Shown here: one piece after another, positions 52,642 through 61,438 of the stretch
Numbering within the stretch: position 1 is the stretch's first letter
How the letters are laid out: each line of letters begins with the position of its first letter
Source: Hyphococcus sp.
GTDB taxonomy: Bacteria; Pseudomonadota; Alphaproteobacteria; Caulobacterales; Parvularculaceae
Direction: 5' to 3'
Assembly: GCA_021776375.1 (NCBI GenBank)
Contig: JAJFGA010000051.1
Span: forward strand, 124,001-188,000
DNA: 64,000 nt
Notes under the pieces: generated by a model
What the model saw: the letters and a program-made list of their open reading frames with translations, nothing else
Databases searched by the model: none
Told to the model about the DNA's origin: nothing
Translations under genes and position numbers: made by a program

Positions 52642-53379
52642 CTACCTGAAATTCTTAATTTTGTTGCGCGGCAAGTCTTCAAGTTCAATCAGGCGCAAAA
52701 TGTCGTCAGTGGCTTCATCGAAGCTTTTATTGTGCCGCTCAGATAGGGTTGGCGCATGCTCAATGGCGCCAGTCAGGTTGATCAGCCCCTTGCGGTTAAG
52801 GGAGGAGGAGGCAAGGTCGTCGCCATAGCCCTCAAGAGAGACTGTGCGTCCCGCGCTTGCCAGCTCGGCGTGGAAACGGTTTGCCAGGGTGAAAAAATTG
52901 AGCAGTGAATGCGCAACATTGCCGCGGGGAATACCGAAATCGGCAATTTCGTAACGGGTGATAAAGGCGCCGTTGGACTTATCCAGCGCTGTTCTGGTGA
53001 ACGGATAACGATCATTAAACGCTCTGACGGTTTGCGGATTTGCCGCGCCCGCATAAGGGGAGAAGATCAAAACGCCGATACAGTTAGAGGTTCCGCCCAC
53101 CTGACAAGCGGATGGCTGCATGTAGAAGTTCAATGCCCCGCCGGCATTGGCGACGATCGCCGAGCTGCCGCCATCGACCGCAACCGCGCGCCACACGACG
53201 CCAAGCTCGTCGAGAATGGGCCCGACCGACTGGACATCAAAATTCGAGATAAGCGTCGCCGGATTGGCGACAACCGGCTGGTTATTCGCAGCGCCGGACA
53301 AGCTGTTTTGTGCAGCTGCTGATGACAGCGCCGCCACAGCAGCAGCCATCACGCCTAAAAATTTATGCATATGCCCCAT
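52642..53379 (-). CDS. exported YbjN-domain-like protein
   Basis: A 245-residue protein with a signal peptide (cleavage near SSAAAQN) and a single domain with YbjN/type III chaperone-like features: LGVVWRAVAVDGGSSAIVANAGG, FNDRYPFTRTALD and ITRYEIADFGIPRGNVAHSLLNFF. Such exported YbjN-like proteins are common in alphaproteobacteria with unknown function. The C-terminal tail is charged. It is divergent from rsmB with a 140-base gap. Confidence 0.75.
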   Translation of the reverse strand: MGHMHKFLGVMAAAVAALSSAAAQNSLSGAANNQPVVANPATLISNFDVQSVGPILDELGVVWRAVAVDGGSSAIVANAGGALNFYMQPSACQVGGTSNCIGVLIFSPYAGAANPQTVRAFNDRYPFTRTALDKSNGAFITRYEIADFGIPRGNVAHSLLNFFTLANRFHAELASAGRTVSLEGYGDDLASSSLNRKGLINLTGAIEHAPTLSERHNKSFDEATDDILRLIELEDLPRNKIKNFR

Positions 53380-53519
53380 TACCCTTCCCCGGATACGCCC
53401 GGCGGACCCGTCCGCCAGTTGCCGACAGCATAGGCGAAAAACACCGGTCCCGCAAAATATTCGCCGAATTGCCCGTTTTTCGTGACATTGCGGGCAGGGC
53501 GTGGTTTACGCGGGGCCTT

Positions 53520-54848
53520 ATGACCCAACCCCTCGAACCCACACCGCAAACCGGCGCTGCCGGGATTGAAGCACGCCGCGCCGCGCTCGATATCCTTGAG
53601 CGCATTAGCAAAGGCGCATCGCTTGACGACGCCTTGAAGGACTGCCGCACATTTGACTTGCTGGAGGGGCCTGACCGCGGCTTTGCCCGGGCGCTGGCAA
53701 CGTGCGTTTTGCGCCGGCGCGGCTCGCTCGACCATGTTCTCGGCGCCTATATCGACCGGCCGCTGCCGAAGCGGGCAATCCGGGTGATGGATATTTTACG
53801 CCTCGCCAGCGCCCAGACCTTATTTATGGGAACCCCCGACCATGCCGCTGTCTCAACCGCAGTATCGCTGGCCGGAGAGCGCCGCGAAACTCTCGGCTAT
53901 GCAAAACTCGTCAATGCGGTCGCCCGCAAGGTCGCCAAGAATGGTCCTGCGGTCGTAAAAAAGCTGCCCGCGCGCAGCGATACGCCGGGCTGGCTGTGGC
54001 GATCGTGGGAGCGCGCCTATGGGGCGCAAGCTGCGCGCGCCATCGCCGAAGCCCATCGCAACGAACCGCGGCTTGATATGACGCTGAAGGCCCCGGGCGC
54101 TGCTGATGAATGGACAGACCGTCTTGAGGCGGAGCTTTTACCGACCGGGTCTTTGCGTCGCGCAGGCGTCAGTGATGTGACGCAACTTGCTGGTTTTAGC
54201 GAAGGCGCATGGTGGGTGCAGGATGCCGCCGCTAGCCTGCCGGCACGGCTCGCCGGCGATGTCAGCGGCAAGGCGGTATTTGACCTTTGCGCGGCGCCCG
54301 GCGGTAAGACAATGCAATTTGCGGCGATGGGCGCAAACGTCACCGCAGTTGATATTTCCGAGCCACGACTGGAGCGGCTGGTCGATAATCTGGCGCGCAC
54401 AAACCTCACGGCGAACCTCGTCACCGAAGATGTTTTAAAATGGCGTCCGGAAGAAAAAGCCGACATCGTGCTTCTCGATGCGCCCTGTTCGGCGACCGGC
54501 ACCATCCGCCGCCACCCGGATATTCCGTGGACCAAGTCTGAAACCGACATCGCCGCACTAACATCACTTCAGGCGAGAATGCTCGACCACGTCATCAGCT
54601 TTGTGAAACCCGGCGGCATGCTGATCTATTGCGTTTGTTCGCTGCAGCCTGAAGAGGGTGAAAAACAAGCCGAGGCGATGCTGGCGCGCCATAAAGGCCT
54701 CGCCCGCAAACCGGTCTTGCCCGAAGATATCGGCGGCCTCGCCAACGGCGTTAACCGTCATGGCGATCTGCGCACCACGCCGGCCATGCTGGCCGAGGCC
54801 GGCGCCATGGACGGGTTCTTCGCCGCCCGATTCATTGTTAACGAATAA
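53520..54848 (+). CDS. rsmB: 16S rRNA m5C967 methyltransferase RsmB
   Basis: A 442-residue enzyme that methylates cytosine 967 of 16S rRNA. The N-terminal NusB-like helical domain (about 15-150) is followed by a SAM-binding domain with DLCAAPGGKTMQFAAMG, the release cysteine in LLDAPCSATGTIRRHPDIPW and the nucleophile cysteine in CVCSLQPEEGE. ATG at 53520 gives a normal-length protein; a longer frame from 53310 is antisense to the YbjN gene. It lies upstream of the Bax-inhibitor gene. Confidence 0.94.
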   Translation: MTQPLEPTPQTGAAGIEARRAALDILERISKGASLDDALKDCRTFDLLEGPDRGFARALATCVLRRRGSLDHVLGAYIDRPLPKRAIRVMDILRLASAQTLFMGTPDHAAVSTAVSLAGERRETLGYAKLVNAVARKVAKNGPAVVKKLPARSDTPGWLWRSWERAYGAQAARAIAEAHRNEPRLDMTLKAPGAADEWTDRLEAELLPTGSLRRAGVSDVTQLAGFSEGAWWVQDAAASLPARLAGDVSGKAVFDLCAAPGGKTMQFAAMGANVTAVDISEPRLERLVDNLARTNLTANLVTEDVLKWRPEEKADIVLLDAPCSATGTIRRHPDIPWTKSETDIAALTSLQARMLDHVISFVKPGGMLIYCVCSLQPEEGEKQAEAMLARHKGLARKPVLPEDIGGLANGVNRHGDLRTTPAMLAEAGAMDGFFAARFIVNE

Positions 54849-54993
54849 GCTTCTTTGGCGGTGCGAAATCGGCCCAAAATCGGCTTATTTGCGGGCCCCG
54901 CCCCTTGATTGGGCGGTCGCAACCCCCGATATTACGCCAAGAATTTGCAGGGGCCTTGTGGCCCGGCGACGTATTGAAAAAGGACCAAAGCCC

Positions 54994-55725
54994 ATGAACG
55001 ACCCGCAACGACAGTTTGGCGGCGCAACCGCCAATGCCCGCACCGGCGCCGTCATTGACGAGGGCCTGCGCCAATACATGCTCGGCGTTTACAACTATAT
55101 GGCGCTCGCCGTCGCCGGCACCGGGCTGATCTCGATGCTGATGGCCGGCAATGAAGCGCTGATGTTTCAGATCGCGACCACGCCACTGAAGTGGGTTGGC
55201 TTTGCCGGCATCCTGGGCATCGGCTTTCTTGCGCCGCGGATTATTTTCTCCGGCTCCAAAGTCGCCGCACACGCTATGTTCTGGCTTTATGCAGCGCTTT
55301 GGGGGGCGATGATTGCACCGATGCTGTACGCCTTCCAGCAAGCCGGCGCGGCGCAGGATATTTACCGGGCTTTCTTTATCACTGCATCCGTATTCGGCGC
55401 GGTAAGCCTTTATGGCTACACCACCAAGCGAGACCTCTCCGCCATGGCGAGCTTTCTTTTCATGGCCGCAATCGGTCTCCTCATCGCCATCGTCGTTAAC
55501 GCGCTTATTTTCCAGAGCGGAATGATGAGCCTTCTAACCTCATCCGCAGTCGTGTTGGTCTTCTCTGCTATCACCGCCTATGAAACGCAGATGATCAAAT
55601 CGATGTATCAGGAAGGCAGCGCCACAAATGACCGCGCGGCAATCTTCGGCGCTTTCGCGCTTTACGGATCGTTCGTCACGCTGTTTATCCATATCCTCAA
55701 TATTCTCGGGATCATGCGCGACTGA
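54994..55725 (+). CDS. Bax inhibitor-1/YccA family protein
   Basis: A 243-residue membrane protein with about seven transmembrane helices. It opens with a polar tail and VIDEGLRQYMLGVYNYMALAVAGTGL and ends with YGSFVTLFIHILNILGIMRD, both typical of the family. Homologues modulate FtsH or act as pH-gated calcium leaks. ATG at 54994 is chosen because AAGGA precedes it; the longer frame overlaps rsmB out of frame. A strong terminator follows. Confidence 0.92.
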   Translation: MNDPQRQFGGATANARTGAVIDEGLRQYMLGVYNYMALAVAGTGLISMLMAGNEALMFQIATTPLKWVGFAGILGIGFLAPRIIFSGSKVAAHAMFWLYAALWGAMIAPMLYAFQQAGAAQDIYRAFFITASVFGAVSLYGYTTKRDLSAMASFLFMAAIGLLIAIVVNALIFQSGMMSLLTSSAVVLVFSAITAYETQMIKSMYQEGSATNDRAAIFGAFALYGSFVTLFIHILNILGIMRD

Positions 55726-55749
55726 CGTGAGAACCTATACCGGCCAAAG

Positions 55750-55777
55750 CCCCCGCTTGCAAAAGCGGGGGTTTTTT
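55750..55777 (+). terminator. rho-independent terminator after the Bax inhibitor gene
   Basis: CCCCCGCTT (55750-55758) pairs with AAGCGGGGG (55763-55771) around GCAA, followed by six T residues (55772-55777). It lies 24 bases after the stop. Confidence 0.95.
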
Positions 55778-55848
55778 ATAACCGACCTGTGACCTTGCGT
55801 CATCAATTGCGATTTGCGCCCTCGCGCCCCGACGCATAAGGTTCGCCA

Positions 55849-57087
55849 ATGAGTGAAAGAGATTGTTACGGATTGCCGATCACCGGCGCGAGCGGCGATG
55901 CGGCGCGCGGCTATGACCATTATGTGCGTGAGTTTTTAAGCTATGGCGCGGAACTGCGCGCATTGTTTGAAGTAGCGGACGCAAATCCCGGGGCGCCGCT
56001 CCTCAACGCCCATGCAGCGGCGCTTCACATGGCGTTTGAAGGCGCCGAGGGCTGGGATTATGCAGCGCCCTATCTCGCCCGCATGCGCCAGACCATGAAC
56101 GCGGAAAGCGAGCGCGAACGCCTGTTTTGCACCGCAGTAGAAGCATGGTCGCAATTGGATTTTAAAAGCGCGCTCGCCGCTCTTGATGAGCTGACCGTGC
56201 GCTGGCCTGCCGACCTTTGCGCCATCAAATGGGGCCAGTATCACGCCTTCAATCTCGGTGACAGCCCGGCCTTGCTGCGGCTTGGTCGGCGTGCGGCGGT
56301 CGCTCATGAAAACGGGCCCTATGTCCATGGCATGATCGCTTTTGCGCTTGAGCAAAACCACCAGCTCGATGCGGCTGAAGAAGAGGGCTTGCGTGCAGTT
56401 GAGATTTCAATTGACGACGCCTGGGCGCACCACGCGGTCGCCCATGTCATGGAAACTCAGGGCCGCCCGAGGGAAGGCGCACGTTGGCTCGATCACTGCG
56501 CCCATACCTGGAAGAAAAAAGGCGTCTTCATCCGCGACCATAACTGGTGGCATGCGGCGCTATTTCGCCTGTCGCTGGGGCGCTATGACGAGGCGTTGGA
56601 AATTTTCGATACGCGCCTGTGGGGCGAATGGCCTGAATTCCCGCAGGAGCAGATTGGCGCCGCCTCGATGTTGTGGCGGCTTGAATTACGCGGCGGCGAT
56701 GTAGGCGCGCGCTGGGCGCCGGTTGTCGAACAGGCCCGCGCCCGCGCTGGCGAACACCTGTTTCCGTTTCATGACCTCCACTATCTTTATGCATTCGCCA
56801 GAGCCGGCGCCGATGGTGAAGCAGAAAAATTTCTCACCTCGATGCAACACAAAGCTGACGCCGCGCCAGGCGACGCTGGACTTGTGTGGAAGGAAATTGC
56901 CGTCCCCGCCGGAGCCGCATTGATTGATTTCACCAAAGGCCGACGGGGCGAAGCCGCGGCAGGGCTCGGACCATTGCTCCGTGAACTGCATAAAATCGGC
57001 GGCAGCCATGCACAGCGCCATATTTTCGTGGAAACCTTTGAAGCCTGCGCGGCGGACGCTAACGACGCGTCAACAATCGCGCAATAA
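55849..57087 (+). CDS. TTC38-like tetratricopeptide repeat protein
   Basis: A 412-residue soluble helical protein resembling the TTC38 family. Hallmarks are YVHGMIAFALEQNHQLDAAEEEGLRAVE, DDAWAHHAVAHVMETQGRPREGARWLDHC and HNWWHAALFRLSLGRYDEALEIFD. Members are widespread in bacteria and eukaryotes with no proven function. AAGG precedes the start. It stands between a terminator and the convergent DUF2794 gene, so it is its own unit. Confidence 0.9.
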   Translation: MSERDCYGLPITGASGDAARGYDHYVREFLSYGAELRALFEVADANPGAPLLNAHAAALHMAFEGAEGWDYAAPYLARMRQTMNAESERERLFCTAVEAWSQLDFKSALAALDELTVRWPADLCAIKWGQYHAFNLGDSPALLRLGRRAAVAHENGPYVHGMIAFALEQNHQLDAAEEEGLRAVEISIDDAWAHHAVAHVMETQGRPREGARWLDHCAHTWKKKGVFIRDHNWWHAALFRLSLGRYDEALEIFDTRLWGEWPEFPQEQIGAASMLWRLELRGGDVGARWAPVVEQARARAGEHLFPFHDLHYLYAFARAGADGEAEKFLTSMQHKADAAPGDAGLVWKEIAVPAGAALIDFTKGRRGEAAAGLGPLLRELHKIGGSHAQRHIFVETFEACAADANDASTIAQ

Positions 57088-57094
57088 GATCATG

Positions 57095-57466
57095 TCAGGT
57101 CGCCAGCTTTAGTTTCTGACGGTCAAAAACCCGCAACACCTGGCCGAGATCATGGCCGCGCTTCAAAACCGCGCCGGTCATCGAGACTATGAGGTAGGCG
57201 CCTTGTTTGCGCGCCAGGCGCGGGCGTTTTTCAATCCGGTAAAGCGGGACTTCCGCAGCCTTGCGGAAGATTGAAAACACCGCCGCATCTTCAAGATAAT
57301 CTATTGCGTAATCGCGCCATTCACCGGCGGCGACGAAATGGCCGTAAACACCGAGAATCCGCGTCAGTTCCGAGCGGTTAAAAGCCACCGGCTCAGTTTG
57401 GCGGCGCGACGGGGGAGCGGGAGAAATGGAACGCATTACCGAAGATTTTCGCCCGCCAGCCGGCAA
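57095..57466 (-). CDS. DUF2794 family protein
   Basis: A roughly 123-residue protein conserved in alphaproteobacteria. The family core is visible as VAFNRSELTRILGVYGHFVAAGEWRDYAIDYLEDAAVFSIFRKAAEVPLYRIEKRP, with RGHDLGQVLRVFDRQKLKL at the end. Its role is unknown. The start may be ATG 57466 or 57436. A TTAA-N7-TTAA site lies 53-67 bases upstream of 57466. Confidence 0.9.
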   Translation of the reverse strand: MPAGGRKSSVMRSISPAPPSRRQTEPVAFNRSELTRILGVYGHFVAAGEWRDYAIDYLEDAAVFSIFRKAAEVPLYRIEKRPRLARKQGAYLIVSMTGAVLKRGHDLGQVLRVFDRQKLKLAT

Positions 57467-57518
57467 ACGGCAAGCCTAGAAATACTATTTTTGCACAACC
57501 CAGCCGCGCACATCGTCC

Positions 57519-57533
57519 TTAATATCGCCTTAA
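57519..57533. promoter_or_regulatory. candidate CtrA box upstream of DUF2794
   Basis: TTAA-TATCGCC-TTAA is an exact CtrA-type site, 53-67 bases upstream of the DUF2794 start and about 210 bases before the AEC transporter. The rest of the 274-base divergent gap shows no other structure. Confidence 0.45.
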
Positions 57534-57740
57534 TTGACCCCAATCTGCGCCCCATTCGGCGGCCATATTAACTGGGCCGGGCGGGCGCTATGGCAAGAGT
57601 TTCCGGTTTTAACCATCGCCCCCAGCCCCCGGGAGATCAGGCTTCTCACCCGCCCGGCGTCTCCTTTCCCACCCCTTTTACCTTGACCGCTGCGCCCAAC
57701 CGCATGACAGACGGCATCCGCTGCCAATGTGGGAACAATC

Positions 57741-58670
57741 ATGAACGCGGTCTTCGTTGTTGCCTTGCCGGTCTTCGGCATTATCGCCGCCGGCCTTCTC
57801 GCTGGCCAGTTGAAGCTTATGAATGCGGGCGATAGCACCGCGCTCAACAAGTTCGTCTTTCGCTTCGCAATGCCGGCCGCGTTGTTCGGTCTGACCGCAA
57901 CCACGCCGCCGCCGGGCCAGGAAGACGCCGCCATCGCCTTGTCCTATGCAGGCGCCGCTTTGGCGGTAATCTTTAGCGGCTACTTTCTCTCGCAAAAGCT
58001 GTTTGCCTTGCGCAAACCGGAGGCCGGCGCCCATGGCTTTGCTTCGGTGCTCGGCAATGCGGTGTTTCTCGGGCTACCAATTGCCCTGAACATCGAAGGC
58101 TGGGGGCGGCCTTTTGTAACGCTGATGCTGGTTGAAGGCATCTTCGTGATAGCCATTGGCGCTGCATTAATGGCGCCGCGCCGGGATGGCGGCGGCCTTA
58201 CCCGACTTGCCGGGTATTTTGCCGGGCCGCTCCGCAACCCGCTGGTCGTCGCTATGGCGGCGGGTTTTTTATTCTCCGCCCTCGGGTTTTCCCTGACTGG
58301 ACCGATAGAGACTTTCTTCTCGCTGTTCGGACGGGCGGCGGGACCCACCGCGCTGTTTTCCATGGGGCTCTTCCTCGCCACAAACCCATTCCCGGAGATG
58401 AAACAAATCCAGGGGCGGATCGCCGCTATCGCAATCGGCAAAATGGTAGCCTTGCCGGCGATAGCGCTCAGCACAGCTTTCCTTCTCGGGGTTAACGATC
58501 CGAACTATCTCGGCGCGTTGGCGTTGTTTGTGCTTGTGCCGTGCGGTGTCGGCTCGTTCATTATTGCCAGCCAATATGGCGTTTACGAAACCGAGACCGC
58601 CGCGGCAGTGAGCTTTACAACCATCTTGTCAGTTCTGACGATTTCGGGCGTGTTGATTATCTTTGTCTGA
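57741..58670 (+). CDS. AEC family transporter
   Basis: A 309-residue membrane protein of the auxin efflux carrier/malonate transporter family with about ten helices. Typical segments are VFVVALPVFGIIAAGLLAG, FGFASVLGNAVFLGLPIAL-like LGNAVFLGLPIALNIEG, and the C-terminal PCGVGSFIIASQYGVYETETAAAVSFTTILSVLTI. It probably moves an organic acid. ATG at 57741 is preferred to GTG 57729. It is convergent with hisS. Confidence 0.9.
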   Translation: MNAVFVVALPVFGIIAAGLLAGQLKLMNAGDSTALNKFVFRFAMPAALFGLTATTPPPGQEDAAIALSYAGAALAVIFSGYFLSQKLFALRKPEAGAHGFASVLGNAVFLGLPIALNIEGWGRPFVTLMLVEGIFVIAIGAALMAPRRDGGGLTRLAGYFAGPLRNPLVVAMAAGFLFSALGFSLTGPIETFFSLFGRAAGPTALFSMGLFLATNPFPEMKQIQGRIAAIAIGKMVALPAIALSTAFLLGVNDPNYLGALALFVLVPCGVGSFIIASQYGVYETETAAAVSFTTILSVLTISGVLIIFV

Positions 58671-58680
58671 TGCGCGCAAC

Positions 58681-60171
58681 CTAGCTCCGCCGCGCCAGAA
58701 CTTTCTTTACCGCTTCAACAAGCGCACCGCGTTTTTCTGAAAATTGCGCGGGTTGATCCTCGCGCCATTCCTTGTTGTCTTCGATATTCTTCGACAACTC
58801 CGCACCGAGCACGAGGTCCTTAACGGTCACCTCTCCCTTAGCGCGCTCATCCTCACCCTGAATAATCGCTACCGGAGCGCCGCGCTTATCGGCGTATTTC
58901 AATTGCTTGGCGAAATTCGACCCGCCGAGATAAACTTCAGCCCGAAGGCCTGCCGCACGCAGTTCCGCCGCCATCTGTTGATAGGCCGCCATCTGGTCTT
59001 TTTCAAGCGCCAACACCACTACTGGTCCCGCCGCGACGTTCGCCGTGTTGTCTTTTAGCGCCAGCGCCGCGAGCAGTCGTGAGACGCCAACGGAAATGCC
59101 GACCGCCGGAACCTCAACACCCTTGAAGCGCTTGACCAACCCATCATAGCGCCCGCCGCCACCGACCGAACCGAACCGAACCGGCCTGCCCTTGTCGTCC
59201 ATCGCCTCAAAGGTGAGGTCGGCCTCAAATACCGGTCCGGTATAATATTCAAGCCCGCGAATAATTGATAAATCGATGTGTATACGGTCTTCCTTGTAGC
59301 CAAGCGCTGCGAGTTGTACGGTCATCTCATCAAGCGTTTGAACGCCTGCAAGACCAGTCTCGGATACGGCGAAAAATTCACGCAAGCGGTTGCAGGTTTG
59401 CGCATTGGTCTCCGCCGTCGCGGTCACGAAACTGATGACTCGGTCAATCTGGCTGGCGTCAAGCTTTGCGCCTTCAGTGAAGTCACCCGATGCATCTTTG
59501 CGGCCGGCGCCAAGAAGCAATTTGACGCCGTCCTCACCAAGCCGGTCGAGCTTGTCGAGCGCGCGCAACACCGTCATGCGCTGGGCTTCGTCTTCCGCTT
59601 CAACTCCGGCGAGCCCGGCAATCTCCATCAGCCCGGCCAGCAGCCGGCGATCATTAAGGCGGATGATGTAGTCACCGCGCGCAATTCCCGCCGCCTCCAT
59701 CACGTCGGCAAACAGCGCACACATTTCTGCATCCGCATGGGGCGCAGGTGCGCCAACCGTGTCGGCATCGCATTGGGTGAACTGGCGAAAACGTCCCGGC
59801 CCCGGCTTTTCATTGCGCCAAACGGGACCGACCTGATAGCGCCGGAAGGGCTTTGGCAGCCCGTCGTAATTTTCCGCAACGAACCGGGCGAGCGGCGCAG
59901 TTAAATCATAGCGCAGGCTCATCCATTGATCGTCATCATCTTGTTGAGAGAAGACGCCGGCGTTTGGCCGATCGACATCGGGGAGAAATTTGCCGAGCGC
60001 ATCTGTATATTCAAACGCCGGCGTTTCCAGCGCGTCAAAGCCATGCGCCTCATAGACTGCGCTGATCCGCGCCAGCATATCGCGCTCAGCCGTCAGCTCC
60101 GCGCCGAGCCGGTCATGAAACCCGCGCGGAACCCGCGCCTTGGGTCGAAATGTTTTTTGTTTCTTGGCCAT
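58681..60171 (-). CDS. hisS: histidyl-tRNA synthetase
   Basis: A 496-residue class II aminoacyl-tRNA synthetase. Motif 1 is RVPRGFHDRLG, motif 2 includes FRRYQVGPVWRNEKPGPGRFRQFTQCDAD, and the histidine-binding HisA stretch LEYYTGPVFE and motif 3 GGGGRYDGLVKRF are all present. The C-terminal anticodon-binding domain covers about residues 395-490. ATG at 60171 gives a normal length; a 22-codon extension has no support. It is essential for translation. Confidence 0.96.
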   Translation of the reverse strand: MAKKQKTFRPKARVPRGFHDRLGAELTAERDMLARISAVYEAHGFDALETPAFEYTDALGKFLPDVDRPNAGVFSQQDDDDQWMSLRYDLTAPLARFVAENYDGLPKPFRRYQVGPVWRNEKPGPGRFRQFTQCDADTVGAPAPHADAEMCALFADVMEAAGIARGDYIIRLNDRRLLAGLMEIAGLAGVEAEDEAQRMTVLRALDKLDRLGEDGVKLLLGAGRKDASGDFTEGAKLDASQIDRVISFVTATAETNAQTCNRLREFFAVSETGLAGVQTLDEMTVQLAALGYKEDRIHIDLSIIRGLEYYTGPVFEADLTFEAMDDKGRPVRFGSVGGGGRYDGLVKRFKGVEVPAVGISVGVSRLLAALALKDNTANVAAGPVVVLALEKDQMAAYQQMAAELRAAGLRAEVYLGGSNFAKQLKYADKRGAPVAIIQGEDERAKGEVTVKDLVLGAELSKNIEDNKEWREDQPAQFSEKRGALVEAVKKVLARRS

Positions 60172-60218
60172 ATAGCGGGGGATAGCCGAAGCGGCGGGCG
60201 GGAGCAATGCGTGAAGCT

Positions 60219-60770
60219 CTACTTCACCGCTATCCAATCGTTTATTTTTCTTACGATTTCTTCTTTTTGTGTGCGGCCCGTAGAATCCGCATAATTTGCA
60301 AGCGGAAACTCGTTGGCTTGCAATCCGCCAATGCCCCGGACGTCACCGCTATATTGCGATTGCCCCCTTGAAAGATAAATTTCATCGGACAACAAACCAT
60401 CATCAAAAATTAGCTTTATTGCAAACAGTGATTTTCCTTTTCGGTTTTTTATCACATGCAATTTCGCGGCTATTAAATACTTTAAAGGATACGTTTCGGA
60501 TCGCCTCTTTATGAGACTTTTACGATCAAGTTTAATCGTTGCTGTTTCTCTTGAAAAATTCGCTGTCGTTGTCGTGAGTGCAAAACCACCGATGTAAATA
60601 AAGGCACCTGATGCGAAAAAGCCGCCCATAACTTCAAGAGCGCTCCCAACCAAAACACCCTCGACAACAAAAAATAGACACAATACAGAAAACCAAATAA
60701 GAGCAGTTTTCATAAACCAGGGGTTATCGGCGATAACCAACTCTTGGTTCGAACTGCGCTCAATCTGCAT
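60219..60770 (-). CDS. orphan two-helix membrane protein
   Basis: A roughly 183-residue unrecognised protein. A short polar N-terminus is followed by two transmembrane helices (about 21-43 and 49-70), then a basic beta-rich domain (RETATIKLDRKSLIKRRSETYPL) and a C-terminal helix (EEIVRKINDWI). The plan matches the orphan at 28834 and resembles PH-like membrane proteins. ATG at 60770 overlaps the cyclophilin stop by 11 bases. One counted line (60421-60480) is 35% GC, far below the neighbours, which suggests transfer. Confidence 0.78.
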   Translation of the reverse strand: MQIERSSNQELVIADNPWFMKTALIWFSVLCLFFVVEGVLVGSALEVMGGFFASGAFIYIGGFALTTTTANFSRETATIKLDRKSLIKRRSETYPLKYLIAAKLHVIKNRKGKSLFAIKLIFDDGLLSDEIYLSRGQSQYSGDVRGIGGLQANEFPLANYADSTGRTQKEEIVRKINDWIAVK

Positions 60771-61350
60771 CGTTGCTGAACTCCACCCCATCTACGCGCA
60801 ATATCAAAACCGGCTCTACCGGAACCTCGGCGTCAAACGGCCCGCCTTCGTCGGTCTCCCTCTCGCCAATTGCGTCAGCGACGTCCATACCCTCAACCAC
60901 CCGGCCGAACACCGCATAGCCGTATATGGTCCCCAGATCAGTGACGCGGTGATCGAGTTCTGGATTGTCGCGCAGATTGATAAACCATTGTGCCTGGGCG
61001 CTGCCCGGTTTGCCTCCGCGGGCCATAGCGATGGCTCCGCGCGTATTTTTCAGCCCGTTATCGCCCTCATAGGCAACCGGGTCACGCGGGCTGCGCTCGT
61101 TGAAATATTGCGAAAACCCGCCGCCCTGAATGACATAGCCTTTTACGACCCGGTGAAAAATCGTCCGGTCATAGTGGCCGCTCTTGGCATATTGCAAAAA
61201 GTTCGTGCTGGTTCCCGGAGCCTTATCAGCATAGAGCTCAACCACGATATCGCCCATGGAGGTTTGGATTTTAGCGTAGGTCGCTTCCGCAGCGAAGGCA
61301 GGCGCGACAGCAAGAAAGAATAAAACGATCGTGGCGACAAGTTTTGACAT
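60760..61350 (-). CDS. exported cyclophilin-type peptidyl-prolyl isomerase
   Basis: A 196-residue PPIase with a signal peptide ending AVAPAFA before AEATYAK. The cyclophilin core is visible as MGDIVVELYADKAPGTSTNFLQYAKSGHYDRTIFHRVVKGYVIQGGGF and AIAMARGGKPGSAQAQWFINL. It catalyses proline isomerisation in periplasmic folding. ATG at 61350 is chosen because it starts the signal peptide. It is co-transcribed with the orphan gene that overlaps its stop. Confidence 0.94.
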   Translation of the reverse strand: MSKLVATIVLFFLAVAPAFAAEATYAKIQTSMGDIVVELYADKAPGTSTNFLQYAKSGHYDRTIFHRVVKGYVIQGGGFSQYFNERSPRDPVAYEGDNGLKNTRGAIAMARGGKPGSAQAQWFINLRDNPELDHRVTDLGTIYGYAVFGRVVEGMDVADAIGERETDEGGPFDAEVPVEPVLILRVDGVEFSNDAD

Positions 61351-61438
61351 TTCATTTACTCGTTCGGTTACGCTTGCAATAAACTGTGGCAAGGTCCGGG
61401 CATGGCGCCCAAACCCTGCAATTCCAACACCTCAATCA

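Noticed and set aside
53310-53519. 70-codon extension of rsmB.
   Set aside because: It is antisense to the YbjN-like gene start and lacks the RsmB N-terminal pattern; ATG 53520 fits better.
54658-54993. 112-codon extension of the Bax-inhibitor frame into rsmB.
   Set aside because: It overlaps rsmB in another frame. The ATG at 54994 has a ribosome-binding site and starts the family sequence.
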